Source of the DNA: Antedon mediterranea | Taxonomy: Eukaryota; Echinodermata; Crinoidea; Comatulida; Antedonidae | Length of the DNA: 64,000 nucleotides | Reading direction: 5' to 3' | Assembly (NCBI RefSeq): GCF_964355755.1 | Contig: NC_092671.1 | Span: forward strand, 19,184,001 to 19,248,000 | Part shown: in pieces, positions 46,601 to 56,569 of the stretch | How the letters are laid out: each line of letters opens with the position of its first letter | Numbering within the stretch: the stretch's first letter is position 1 | Notes under the pieces: model-generated | Seen by the model: the letters and a program-made list of their open reading frames with translations, nothing else | The model's database searches: none | What the model was told of the DNA's origin: nothing | Translations under genes and position numbers: made by a program

Positions 46601-47402
46601 TCCCGCCACTGTCAAGTAGTCATGTTTAATAATGTTAATAATGATATAGAATTAAAGTGAAATATAGTACGGAATCCTATACTAACTTTAAAAAAATATC
46701 CCTTTAATAGGGGTTTCTCCTGGGTTTGCTCCTAACATTTTGATTGTTACATGGGAAATAGAATTCCCAAATGTACATGTGAATTTCCTGACTGTTATTA
46801 TTGTGTAATCTACTATTTATGTATAGGGTTGCTTTTATTAAAGATATAACAAAATAAGCATAAACACAACGCCCCTATTGTTAGACGGTAGCATAATTAG
46901 GCCCTACTGTCGATATTTGAATTGTAATAATATTGTTAAATTATTATCATTGTTCATTGAGGCCTCATATATATTTCTTATGTTTTTAAATGTGTACGGT
47001 ACTTTAGTCTAGTACACCATATTATATAAATTATATTTAATGTAGTAAATGTGGATTACCATATTATTCCAGTAGGCCTACTAGAAAACTAGAGGTATTT
47101 CAATTTTGTTTTATCATTCAAAATTCACGAAAACTTATTCAAAATTGTACATAGAACCTTCTATCATCCATAATTAAAGAGTGATCAAATACAATGGTTT
47201 TTATCTTTATGGAAAGTTTTTATGTGCTCATTATAAGCCTCATCATTTTTTCTGAAACATTCTGTTTCTGCCTCTGTTCCATTTTATTTCATTATAGCCT
47301 CTATATTACAACTGGGACTGCGATGTTAACAATATAGGAACTTGACCTTACCTCAGTCACAGATGGAAAATCGTATTACCCATAAAACACTGAACCGGAA
47401 AC
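43681..47402. other. intergenic DNA downstream of ZEB
   Basis: No exon is supported. The open frame 44040-44348 has no splice or domain support. 45660-46060 is a compositionally distinct block (GGAACGACTAGAGC, CCACGCCCACATGAAACC, CCCTAGTCGCGGTTGGGG) that I cannot identify. It may be an old repeat or a conserved element. Confidence 0.4.
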
Positions 47403-47892
47403 AAAACTAAGATATCTCTATTAATAGAGATATCTCTATTAATAGAGATATCTTAGTTTCAAATAGAGATATCTTAGTTTTAAATAGAGATATCTCTATT
47501 AATAGAGATATCTCTGTTAATAGAGATATCTCTGTTAATAGAGATATCTCTTTAAAAAACTAAGATATCTTAGTTTTTAATAGAGATATCTTAGTTTTAA
47601 ATAGAGATATCTCTATTAATAGAGATATCTCTATTAATAGAGATATCTCTATTAAAAACTAAGATATCTCTATTTAAAACTAAGATATCTTAGTTTTTAA
47701 TAGAGATATCTCTATTAATAAAGATATCTCTATTAATAGAGATATCTCTATTAAAAACTAAGATATCTTAGTTTTAAATAGAGATATCTTAGTTTTTAAT
47801 AGAGATATCTTAGTTTTTAATAGAGATATCTCTATTAATAGAGATATCTTAGTTTTAAACTAAGATATCTTAGTTTAAAACTAAGATATCTT
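47403..47892. repeat. palindromic satellite with about 25 GATATC cores
   Basis: Nearly every unit is an AGATATCT octamer spaced 18-21 bp from the next. Two kinds of arm join the cores: CTATTAATAG and TTAGTTTTAAA or its inverse. Cores with two A-type arms, two B-type arms and one of each all occur. Each unit, and most pairs of units, are self-complementary. I count 25 GATATC cores by eye. No coding frame is present. Confidence 0.95.
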
Positions 47893-48529
47893 TATTTCCG
47901 AATAAATGACAGCTTGGCGCGCCATATATTTGCCATCTGAGGAATTATAATATTTTATTTCACTTTAAACTACCGGTATATACTTTAATTCGTTGTTCCA
48001 AACTTAGGTATTATTTACTATAGTTTACCCTTGCGAAGTCAATACTATTCAGTTTCTAGATTATATCGTCATATAAAATCAAGAGTATGAAACTTATTTC
48101 GTTCCGGAGAAACTAATGATAAGGATTCAAGATTATGGATTGCGACGTCTATCTCTCTTTTGGAAAGTTTTATAGAATCATTCCATAGGGGGCGCTATAC
48201 CAACAACCAACAACGAATAGAACACATAAATCGTCGTATAAGAAATCAAGTTGTATTTAATATACAGCAGAACTATTTATAATACAAAAAGAAAAAAGAT
48301 ATATGACTGATAAAAAAACAAAATAACATAAAAAATAAATATTGGGCCTATTTCAACCAACAACATCATACACCGTAAAGACATGCTTTATGAAAATTGT
48401 ATTTTTCTTCAATAATATAATCAGTTTTGAATGAAAAAATATATAGGCCTATATTAAATAATTTATCGTTTAAAGGCTTAATTATCTATAAAATAAGTAG
48501 ACCTATATCCATAGTTTATTTTTTCGTCA
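47893..48529. other. non-coding, nothing recognised
   Basis: The first bases after the satellite include GGCGCGCC at about 47918, a rare GC-rich octamer here. No gene is seen. Confidence 0.4.
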
Positions 48530-48960
48530 AATATTCTTTATTCATCAAACATAAAAAAATACAATGAATATGAATACATAATATAAAGATGAAAAGGAAA
48601 TAGGCCTACATAAAAACTCAAAAGAGCTTGATTAGTTGTGTCCCCTTACGTCCCTAACTAGCCTAAAACTAATACTTAAATAATAATAAAAGCTAAATCC
48701 TGCAACAAGTACTATTTTAAAAATTATTTGTAAAATGATAATAAACGTTCTTTAAACAATGATTTAAATATATTTAATGATTTGGTACTTTGTAGTTCGT
48801 AATTCAAGTCATTCTACAATTTCCACACATGACACAGTAAAACTAGTAAAAGTACGATTACGTTTTCTGAGTCTCATTTTGTCCTTAGATCTTGTATTAT
48901 GATTATGGTAAGAACCATTTTTTATAAATAGTGGTGAAAAACGCACGTCCTGATTAGTTA
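48530..48960 (-). pseudogene. 3' end of a CR1-like LINE (split; partner at 55690-56160)
   Basis: The minus strand codes SPLFIKNGSYHNHNTRSKDK, then MRLRKRNRTFTSFTVSC and, after a frameshift, LELRTTKYQIIKYI. This is the C-terminal tail typical of CR1/L2-group reverse transcriptase proteins (HNHNTRS signature), followed by an AT-rich 3' UTR ending near GAATAAAGAATATTTGACG. The upstream part of this protein is missing here and appears 6.7 kb away on the same strand, beyond the Tx1-like insertion. Confidence 0.65.
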
Positions 48961-49088
48961 ATAAAAAAAAAATTAGTTAATACACTTTTGAATTCGTCTG
49001 TCGATAAAAAACATGGCAAGGGACAAACGCATCCAAAATGCACCGAGCAAATTAATAAAGTTATAGACAAATTAGATTTAATTGATAT

Positions 49089-49484
49089 TTGGAGAGTACA
49101 GAACCTTTAAAAATTATTTACATGGCACTCAAATCACTCCCACCAATATTTTGTAGAATTGACTATTTTCTTATCTCATATTCTTTATGGGCACACGTAA
49201 ACGACACTGCAATTATATCAGGCTTTAAAACTGACCATTCATTAATAACACTTTCAATAAATGGATTGATACAAAAAAGAGGCCCTGGTTTTTGGAAGCT
49301 AAACACTAGTTTATTACAGGATCCCAACTACGTAAAGGATATTATTGAAACAATAAAAACCACCAAGATAGAATGTGCAGAAATTAACCCTAACACTCTT
49401 TGGGAAATGACTAAATGTAACATAAGAAAAACAACAATCAAATTTGCTAGTAAACAAAATAAAATGAAAAAAAAAATAACATAA
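49089..49484 (+). pseudogene. Tx1-like LINE: endonuclease C-terminus and linker fragment
   Basis: An open segment with CRIDYFLISYSLWAHVNDTA, then TDHSLITLSING and a helical linker (TIKFASKQNKMKKK). This is the last part of the endonuclease of an L1/Tx1-lineage ORF2 protein. The frame is lost before it reaches the reverse transcriptase. Confidence 0.6.
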
Positions 49485-50039
49485 CAAAAACAAATTTTAG
49501 AAGAGCAATTTTGCAATAAAAATGATCAAACACTAAACGAACAAATTCAAATAAAAAAAATGAACTTGAACAACTTTATGAATTTAAAACACGTGGTTCT
49601 ATGATTAGATCAAGAGCCAAATATGTGAAGGAAGGTGAAAAGAATACGAAATACTTCCTAAATTTAGAACGTGAAAATTATTAATTATTAATAATAAATA
49701 ATTAATTAATTAAAAAAACATTAGGCCTACAAAACTTATTACTGAGAACGGTGAAATACTGATCCAAAACTAATATTAAATGAAGAAAAAGTTTTTTACC
49801 AAACACTGTACAAATCTGAAGAAAATAACGACTTACAACACGCCTTTCTTAAACAAATTAAAAATTTAAAAAATAGTGACGAAGATAAAACAAAATGTGA
49901 ACTCCCATAAAAAGATTATTTTGAGGCCCTAAATGAAATGGATAACATTAAAACACCAGGAACCGATGGTCTCCCAGATGAATAAAAGTTTTTGGACTGA
50001 AATTAGCCAAACCCTAAGAAATTAATTCAAATACTCCTT

Positions 50040-50705
50040 TCAAAAAGGAAGTCTTTCTATTTCACAAAGGCGTGGGGTAATATCATTGATTCCAAAAAAA
50101 GACAAATCGCCAATGTTGTTAAAAAACTGGCGTCCCATCTCATTACTGAACTCCGATTATAAGATCATTTCCAAGACCAATGCGACACGACTAAAGGGAG
50201 TATTACCATCTGTGATTAGCCCTGATCAAACTGGATTCCTTAAGGGACTATACATTGGCGAGAATAAAACTGCTCTTTGACATTATTGAACATGCACAAA
50301 GAAATAATCTTCCGAATCTACTTTTTTTCGTAGATTTTAAAAAAGCATTCGATAAAATAAGATGGGACTTTGTTTACTATGCACAGAACAATTTGGATTT
50401 GAAAATAAATTTATAAATTGGATAAAACTTCTTTATAATGATATTTTTAGTTTTTCTTCTGAATTTTTTAGTCTTAGTCGTGGTTTACGACAAGGATGCT
50501 GTCTATCACCATACTTGTTTATTCTATGTTCGGAAATCCTAGGCAATGCAGTCCGTCAAAGAGAAAAAATAGAAGGTATATCCTATAATAACGTAAACAT
50601 TAAATTAAGTCAATTTGCTGACGACACGATATTCTATATAAACGATTCCAATTTAATAAAGCCCATTATGGACACTTTGGACTTATTTGCTTTATCCTCA
50701 TTACT
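50040..50705 (+). pseudogene. Tx1-like LINE: reverse transcriptase N-terminal half
   Basis: Frames include LIPKKDKSPMLLKNWRPISL, then LFFVDFKKAFDKIRWDF, SRGLRQGCCLSPYLFILCSE and FADDTIFYIND. These are reverse transcriptase motifs 2 to 5 with the FADD catalytic box. Two frameshifts separate the blocks. The frame runs to LFALSS and is cut at 50705 by the inverted-repeat element. The other half resumes at about 54079. Confidence 0.7.
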
Positions 50706-51639
50706 CTAGTAGCTAGATCAACTTTCGTATGCACTTTGAGGTCCAGAGAATTTGACTTCAGAAATTGGTTTAGAGTGGTCAAACAATCATTTTTGGCTTG
50801 GTTACACATTTTTAAAATGTGGCGAAAGGTCAAAAGGTCAGGGTGAAAGGTCATAAGACCAAACACCAATATGTCCTTAAATCTCAACAACCACTGGTCA
50901 CAGCGAAGTAATTTTGGTCTCAAATTGATCAGAAGGTATACATTTATATTCAGTCTAATGGGACATTTTAGTCAAAAATGACCGGAAATGCCATTTCTGA
51001 CCTTTGACCCACACCTCAGGGCATGTATGTATCTCCGTAACTACTGATCGTAGACACTTAAATTTGGTCTTAAATTGTTTGAAATAAATATTTATTATTT
51101 GTAGCAAATTTTTAAAAATGTTACAAAAGGTCAAAGGGTCAAGGTCAAAGGTTATATGAACAAATAAAAATAGATACTTGTATCTCGGCAACCACTCGTC
51201 GCAGCAAGTCAACTTTAGTCTCAAAATGTTCAGAAGGCATGCTTTCATATTCAATCTAATGGGACATTTTAGTCAAAAATTATCAGAAATGCCATTTCTG
51301 ACCTTTGACCCACATATCATGGCATCTTCATATCTCTGTAAGTACTGGTCGTAGAAACTTAAATTTGGTATCAAATTGTTCGAAATATACATATTTACAT
51401 TCAATGTAATAGAAAATGTGGTTAAAAGATGAACAGAAATACTATTACTAATGTTTCAAACAAAAAACATATCTCTACATAACTTATCCTTAGACAGTAA
51501 TGTTATGCAATAACTGATACTTTAAATTGTTTCAATTTCAAGTACTAGTTATTGCTGTCCCCAAGAACATTTTGATAGAAACGTCAAGCTCAACAGTTCT
51601 TTTCAGAATGCTAGAAGTAACTTGCCATGTGTATCCGAT

Positions 51640-51745
51640 TAAACTCCCCGGGCATTTATTGTTCAAAGGGTTTTTAGGGGCAGGGGAGGCATCTTTATTT
51701 GTGGTATAATATGGTAATATGTATAATCAAATAAATACCATCTAG
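51640..51745 (-). repeat. module A of the inverted-repeat element, left-arm copy
   Basis: Contains CCCCGGGCATTTATTGTTC and ATAATCAAATAAATACCA. It is inverted relative to the copies at 52678-52820 and 53030-53200. Confidence 0.75.
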
Positions 51746-52473
51746 ATGTAAAAAAAAATACAGCACAATTAATATCAAAAAGTGAAAAAAATGCTTGGTA
51801 AATTGTAGGTTATGGTAGTTAATGTAATGTGTTGTGATACAATTATTGTGTAAATGCATGTGGCGGGCGTATTCCACATGGTGTTCTATTAGAGGGAATG
51901 GTGGCGTTTATTTGAGAGAGGCTTTTATTCAAAGCGGGTGTTAATTCGAATAAATACTCTAATTTTAATAATTATAATTCGTTTCTCAGCTGATAAAAGG
52001 TACTTTACATGATTCGTTTTCTTCTTTATGCTTTTTAACGAAATGTTTCTGTCTTTTAGAATAAAAGTGACACTGTCATAGATAACATTAAATGAATCTT
52101 CTCTTCCAGGTGCCAGTATAATGATATAAAACAATGACATATCATTATCTTGACACAATTGCACTCATAATGGATCTTCATTCTATCATCTGTTTGTTTG
52201 TGACTACAATTTGACAACAATCTTTTGCATATTTTTAAATGCCAATACATAGCTTCATTACTATTGTACAATATGTCCAGCTTTCCTGAAAACACCCTTG
52301 TGTACTGTAGTACAGTGTTGTAGTATGATTTTATCATGATAACTTCTGATGCTTTTATTGTCAATGAATTCAGTACCTAAAACATGTCAAAGTTTCTAGT
52401 GGTATTGATAATAAATCTCCAGAAACATATATTGTTTTATTATCTACACTGGGAACAGACGTGTATAATATAC

Positions 52474-52514
52474 ACCGACAAAACTTATACATATTATGTA
52501 TAAGTTTTGTCGGT
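52474..52514. repeat. perfect 19-bp hairpin with 3-nt loop
   Basis: ACCGACAAAACTTATACAT, then ATT, then its exact inverse complement. It lies in the unique loop of the inverted-repeat element. Confidence 0.95.
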
Positions 52515-52677
52515 AACATTCAAAAATATTATGCAACAGTGTTACGGAATAATGACAATGAATTGGTCTATTATAGTTGTCTCTGATACCTTTTATTACA
52601 TGATTGTACTTGCAACAGGATAGAATGAGGTTTAATCCAGTTATTATTCTTATTATATTAATTTTTTTATTTTTTAT

Positions 52678-52820
52678 CTGGGGTGTATTTATTTGATTAT
52701 ACATGTTACCATTATTACACCCAAACAAAATAAACGCCTTCCCTGAATAACTAAATGCCCGGGGACCTTTTATTCGGGTAACTATAGTAAGTTACTTCTA
52801 GCATTCTTAACTGTTGAGCT
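52678..52820 (+). repeat. module A of the inverted-repeat element, loop copy
   Basis: Carries the GGTATTTATTTGATTATACA-type start (here GGGTGTATTTATTTGATTAT) and the AAATGCCCGGGG and AGTTACTTCTAGCATTCT words of the right-arm copy at 53030-53200, in the same direction, with about 10-20% differences as judged by eye. Confidence 0.7.
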
Positions 52821-53029
52821 CGAGTATTTATTCGAATTAACACCCGCTTTGAATAAAAGCCTCTATTCCCTCCAATAGAACATCATGTGGAATAAACGCT
52901 CCGCCACATGCATTTACAAAATAATTGTATCACAACACATTTCATTAATTACCATAATCTACAATTTATCAAGCATTTTGACATAATGTTATCATTTTTT
53001 TATATTAATTTTACTGTATTTTTTTACAT

Positions 53030-53200
53030 CTAGGTGGTATTTATTTGATTATACATGTTACCATATTATACCCCAAATAAAGATGCCTCCCCTCCCCCTA
53101 AAAACCCTTTTGAACAATAAATGCCCGGGGCGTTTAATCGGATACACATGGCAAGTTACTTCTAGCATTCTGAAAAGAACTGTTGAGCTTGACGTTTATA
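53030..53200 (+). repeat. module A of the inverted-repeat element, right-arm copy
   Basis: Same module as 52678-52820 and the inverse of 51640-51745. The third occurrence inside one element indicates internal duplication. Confidence 0.75.
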
Positions 53201-54078
53201 TCAAAATGTTCTCGTGGACAGCAATAACTAGTAGGCCTACTTGAAATTGAAACAATTTAAAGTATCATATTGCATAACATTACTGTCTAAAGATAAGTTG
53301 TGTAGAGATATGTTTTTTGTTTGAAACATTAGTAATAGTATTTTCTTTTCATCTTTTAACCACATTTTCTATTACAGTGAATGTAAATATGTATATTTCA
53401 AACAATTTGATACCAAATTTAAGTTTCTACGACCAGTACTTACAGAGATATGAAGATGCCCTGGTATGTGGGTCAAAGGTCAGAAATGGCATTTCTGATC
53501 ATTTTTTACTAAAATGCCCCATTAGACGGAATATAAATGCATGCCTTCTGAACATTTTGAGACCAAAATTGACTTGCTGCGACCAGTGGTTGCCGAGATA
53601 CAAGTTCCTTTATTTATTTGTTTATATAACCCTTGACCCTGACCCTTTGACCTTTTGTAACATTTTTCAAAATGTTTTTCAAATAACAAAATATATATTT
53701 CGAACAATTTAAAACCAAATTCAAGTGTCTACCACCAGTAGTTACGGAGATAAATACATGCCCTGGGTTGTGGGTCAAAGGTCAGAAATGGCATTTCCGG
53801 TCATTTTAAACTAAAATGTCCAATTAGACTGAATATAAATGTATACCTTCTGATCAATTTGAGACCAAAATTACTTCGCTGTGACCAGTGGTTGTTCAGA
53901 TTTAAGGACATATTGGTGTTTGGTCTTATGACCTTTCACCCTGACCTTTTGACCTTTCGCCACATTTTCAAAATGTGTAACCAAGCCAAAAATGATTGTT
54001 TGACCACCCTAAACCAATTTCTGAAGTCAAATTCTCTGGACCTCAAAGTGCATACGAAAGTTGATCTAGCTACTAGAG

Positions 54079-55489
54079 TTCATGGCTTAAGATAAATTAT
54101 GAAAAAAGTAATATTATAAGATTGGGCTCATTAAGAAATTCGGATTTTAAAATTCCCACTAAACAAAACATAATATGAACTAACGAACCCCAAATCTAAA
54201 GATACAATACTAAACATGTGGAGGCAAAGATCCCTAACCTTATTTGGATAAATAATAAAAACACTGGTTCTGCCAATATAACTTTTCAAACTTACCGGAC
54301 CCACCAAATCACTTCTTCAATAATATACAAAGTAAGATGTTTAAATTTTTATGGAAAACCTGATAAGATAAAGAGGAAAATCATGAGCAACGAACTAGAA
54401 AAGAGAGGGTTGAAAATGCCACATGTTCAAAGTTACTGTCAAGCTCTAAAAGAATGTTGGGTTAAAAGATATTTAGGAAAAAACGATGGTAAATGGAAAC
54501 TTTTTTTTCAAAGCGACCTACATAAATTTGGAAACGACTTTATTTTTTATTGTAACTTCTCAAAATCCTCCGCGATGCTTAAACAGTTCAATGGTTTTAA
54601 TAAAGACTTTCTATTAGCTTGGAGCGAGTATAGTTTCAAAGAACCGAGCTCTGTTAAAGAAATCTTATCACAATCCTTATGGAATAATTCTTGTTTTGAA
54701 ATCAAGGAATTCAGTATAAATAAGGTTTGGTGGGACAAAAATATAAAATACATTAAATATATTTTGACTCATAGCAACCGAATTCTTAACTTAGAAGAAT
54801 TCGAAGAACGATTCAATTTTAAACCAAATTTGTTACTTTACAATCAAATTGTACACTCGATTCCAAGGCACTGAAGCTAATAATATTTGAGAATACTGAT
54901 ACAAACCCATCAAATTTAATAATCGAAAATTCTAAAATAAATAATTTCATGAAAACAAAAAGAAGCTGTAAACACTTTCGTTCTCATTTCGTGCCCGATA
55001 GAATCGAGTCCAGATGGGAAAATTAACTTGATAATACACAATTAAATGGGATATGATATTCATAACTTTGCACAATCAATACGAAACTTAAAAACTTTCA
55101 AAATAAATTTATTCACCGTATCATTTATACTAACTCTTTTCTACATAAGATATCAATTGTTGAATCACCAATTTGTGAATTTTGTTTAGAAAAAGAACAA
55201 ACTTTGATACACATGTTCGTGGAATGCAAAGTGGTATCATGTGGAGGAAAATACAAGTTATTATTGAACAACAGTTAAAAAAAGAGTGACTTTAGATAAA
55301 GAAAGGAGGATATGTTTTGGTATTGAAAATCATAGAAATATTCATGCAATTAATAACTTAATACTGATTGCAAAATTGTATATTTATAACTGCAACGTTA
55401 ACGAACAAAAACCTCACATAAATCACTTCAAATCTGTATATAAGAGGTATAAAGAAATTGAAAAGTACATTGTTTTTAAAAATAGCTAG
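54079..55489 (+). pseudogene. Tx1-like LINE: reverse transcriptase thumb and C-terminal half
   Basis: Continues from the interruption with KINYEKSNIIRLGSLRNSDF in shifted frames. A 218-codon open segment at 54218-54874 follows (KPDKIKRKIMSNELEKRGLK, MPHVQSYCQALKECWVKRYL). Then come a C-x2-C...H...C knuckle near 55170 and a last open piece at 55286-55489. These match the region after the reverse transcriptase in L1/Tx1 elements. Several stops (for example near 54173 and 54874) make it inactive. Confidence 0.7.
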
Positions 55490-55562
55490 ACTTTTATTTC
55501 GTATCATTCTTTTTTTTTTGTTTAAATGAAATCTGTTTTGATACTTATGTATAAAAATAGCC

Positions 55563-55580
55563 ATATATATATATATATAT
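55563..55580. repeat. (TA)n dinucleotide run
   Basis: Nine TA units in the 3' part of the Tx1-like LINE. Confidence 0.9.
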
Positions 55581-55689
55581 GTTTTGTAACTTGAAAAGGT
55601 TACTTTATTATTATTTTGTATTACTTTGTAATGTAACCAAGTTAAGTAATGCATACTGTTTTATGAAATATAAAAGATTAGTAAGCTAA

Positions 55690-56160
55690 TAAAAGCCCAA
55701 TTTGGTACTAATCGATATCCGCAATTTTAAGAAGTTTAAATTTATAGAAGCATTCAGTCATTGAATAATTAAACCTAGACCATGTTATAGCTCGTAATGC
55801 CCTTTTCTTGAGTTTAAATAACTCGGATAATAATAATAATAGATAACTTTGAAATGTAGGCCTACTACACCATAGGCCTATTATGTTGCAATAACTTAAT
55901 ACTGGTTCAATGAGTGATTTGTATATTGTCCAGAGAGCTTTGGTTGGTAAAAAATGTCTTACTTTATATAGTATGCCTACATATCGAGATATTTTTCAAG
56001 CAGTAACATTTATGTGATTCTTATGTGAGAAATTCATCAATATATTATACTCCAAGGAATTTAGTCGATTGTGCCGTAAAACCTAGCATTCAATATAGAA
56101 ATTAGTATCCTATTTAAATTAAGCTTGTCGATAAAAAAAATGGTGTACCAAAGAATTTAG
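55690..56160 (-). pseudogene. CR1-like LINE, reverse transcriptase C-terminal region (split; partner at 48530-48960)
   Basis: The minus strand reads TKFLGV, then KISRYVGILYKVRHFLPTKA, LWTIYKSLIEPVLSYCNI and, further on, LFKLKKRALRAIT and KFKLLKIADI. This is the usual sequence after the reverse transcriptase catalytic core in CR1/L2-group LINEs. It has stops and shifts and is cut off at both ends. Its protein order continues directly into the 48530-48960 fragment, so the two are halves of one element separated by the Tx1-like insertion. Confidence 0.6.
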
Positions 56161-56540
56161 ATGAAAAGAAACACAATGAAATCAGAATTCTGGATTTAAT
56201 TAATTGTCAATTTCATCTATAAAAAGTTGTCTTTAAATAGTTTAATGTTTCAGTGAAAATTTGTGATGTTTACAAATTCAATTAAACTTTTAAGTAACGT
56301 GTAAAATGCAATTCATACGTCAAAAAACGCATCGAAAAAATATTTAAAAAAACACCCCTAAGAAGGCCATAGACGTAACGTGACGGGGTCTCACCTGATC
56401 AGTCTCATTATTGTACAACTTCCAAGGTACTTCCATTTAGGTTCACCAAGTGTTTTTTTCGCAGTCAGTCCTACTCCGAGAAGATTATATTAGTGGACAT
56501 AAAAGAATTTTACTCATTTGACGTATTTGATTACGGACAT
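56161..56540. other. non-coding, nothing recognised
   Basis: Sequence between two LINE copies. No feature I can support. Confidence 0.4.
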
Positions 56541-56569
56541 TAAACGCTAGTCAAAAATATTACAGTACA

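Larger units (their letters stand above)
50706..54078. mobile_element. 3.37-kb element with 1.25-kb inverted arms, nested in the Tx1-like LINE
   Basis: The left end ACTCTAGTAGCTAGATCAAC is matched inverted at the right end (GTTGATCTAGCTACTAGAGT). The arms continue to about 51960 and from about 52820, with a unique loop of about 860 bp. Each arm holds four subunits of about 150 bp (for example ACCAGT at 53432, 53582, 53734 and 53884), alternating in pairs of about 302 bp. TCAT occurs on both sides as a probable 4-bp duplication. Removing the element with one TCAT puts the LINE reading frame back in register. No protein is encoded, so it is non-autonomous (fold-back type). Confidence 0.85.
48972..55680 (+). 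mobile_element. Tx1/L1-like LINE, 5'-truncated, itself interrupted
   Basis: The coding relic starts inside the apurinic endonuclease (RIDYFLIS, GFKTDHSLI) and continues through the reverse transcriptase (FDKI, SRGLRQGCCLSPYLF, FADDT at about 50620) to a C-terminal zinc-knuckle region (CEFC...LIHMFVEC near 55170-55230). It ends at about 55489, followed by a short (TA)n and A-rich tail. Many stops and frameshifts show it is dead. It is flanked by GATTAGT...TAATAAAA at both ends (48949 and about 55676), an imperfect target duplication with a 4-nt gap, inside the CR1-like LINE. A 3.37-kb inverted-repeat element splits it at 50706-54078. Confidence 0.75.

Noticed and set aside
47403-47892. CRISPR array
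   Set aside because: Repeats are palindromic and directly abutting with no unique spacers, and the genome is animal.
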